Position numbers and translations under genes: made by a program | Shown: positions 4,993-5,008 of the stretch, piece by piece | Position numbering within the stretch: the first letter of the stretch is position 1 | How the letters are laid out: every line of letters begins with the position of its first letter | Source: DASXMX01 sp036794395 | GTDB taxonomy: Bacteria; Planctomycetota; Phycisphaerae; Tepidisphaerales; Tepidisphaeraceae | DNA: 5,008 nt | Assembly: GCA_036794395.1 (NCBI GenBank) | Contig: DAIRGS010000424.1 | Location: 1 to 5,008 of the forward strand | Direction: 5' to 3' | The notes under the pieces: generated by a model | Told to the model about the DNA's origin: nothing | The model's input: the letters and a program-made list of their open reading frames with translations, nothing else | The model's database searches: none

Positions 4993-5008
4993 CTCTCTTC
5001 GAGCCTGA
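4993..5008 (-). repeat. Additional partial copy of the inverted-repeat arm
   Basis: CTCTCTTCGAGCCTGA is identical to 4959-4974, offset by 34 bp. It touches the window edge, so its full length is unknown. Confidence 0.85.

Larger units (their letters stand above)
4598..5008. other. Repeat-rich intergenic region without genes
   Basis: No credible gene is present on either strand; a frame open from 4757 to 5008 simply reads through repeats. The region is built from nested inverted repeats, a short tandem array and a two-tier hairpin, annotated separately. No classical terminator (GC stem plus U run) directly follows ksgA, so the repeat hairpins may serve that purpose. The repeats continue to, and perhaps beyond, the window edge. 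Confidence 0.7.

Noticed and set aside
4757..5008. Open frame of 83 codons at the right end
   Set aside because: It runs through inverted repeats and the hairpin, has no family character, and ends inside a repeat copy.

Overview
The window looks like chromosomal DNA of a high-GC bacterium. The wording of the KsgA protein, the prokaryotic ankyrin protein and the CACAGAG-type intergenic repeats suggest Planctomycetota or a relative. This is inference from style, not a phylogenetic result.

Layout. (1) Positions 1-1319, minus strand: a long ankyrin-repeat protein, complete at its N-terminus and cut by the window edge at its C-terminus. (2) 1320-1643: a non-coding stretch holding the ankyrin gene's Shine-Dalgarno site and, near its right end, a 15-bp-period direct repeat just before a small regulator gene. 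(3) 1644-3565: a compact type II restriction-modification (R-M) system that I recognise as SmaI-like. It consists of a controller (C) protein gene and a restriction endonuclease gene on the plus strand, and a beta-class, probably N4-cytosine, DNA methyltransferase on the minus strand converging on them with only 3 bp between the stop codons. (4) 3566-3754: the divergent promoter region of the methyltransferase and ksgA. (5) 3755-4597: ksgA/rsmA, the 16S rRNA adenine dimethyltransferase. (6) 4598-5008: a repeat-rich intergenic region with three nested inverted-repeat pairs, a 9-bp-period CACAGAG array and a two-tier hairpin.

Main observations. The endonuclease gene is split by an apparent single-base frameshift, most economically an extra A in a run of six A at 2381-2386. 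The two halves carry the N- and C-terminal parts of one SmaI-like protein, while controller and methyltransferase look intact. The allele is therefore probably a restriction-dead, methylation-competent relic, unless the extra base is a sequencing error or expression is rescued by slippage. The R-M block has lower GC and lacks the strong G-over-C skew that both flanks show on the plus strand, which fits horizontal acquisition between the ankyrin gene and ksgA.

How the parts would work together: by analogy with known C-controlled systems, the methyltransferase is made first from its own promoter and protects the host DNA. The C protein accumulates and activates its own operon, and only then is the endonuclease expressed. 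I found no system outside known families. The most unusual parts are the broken SmaI-like nuclease, its candidate operator and the nested repeat cluster behind ksgA.
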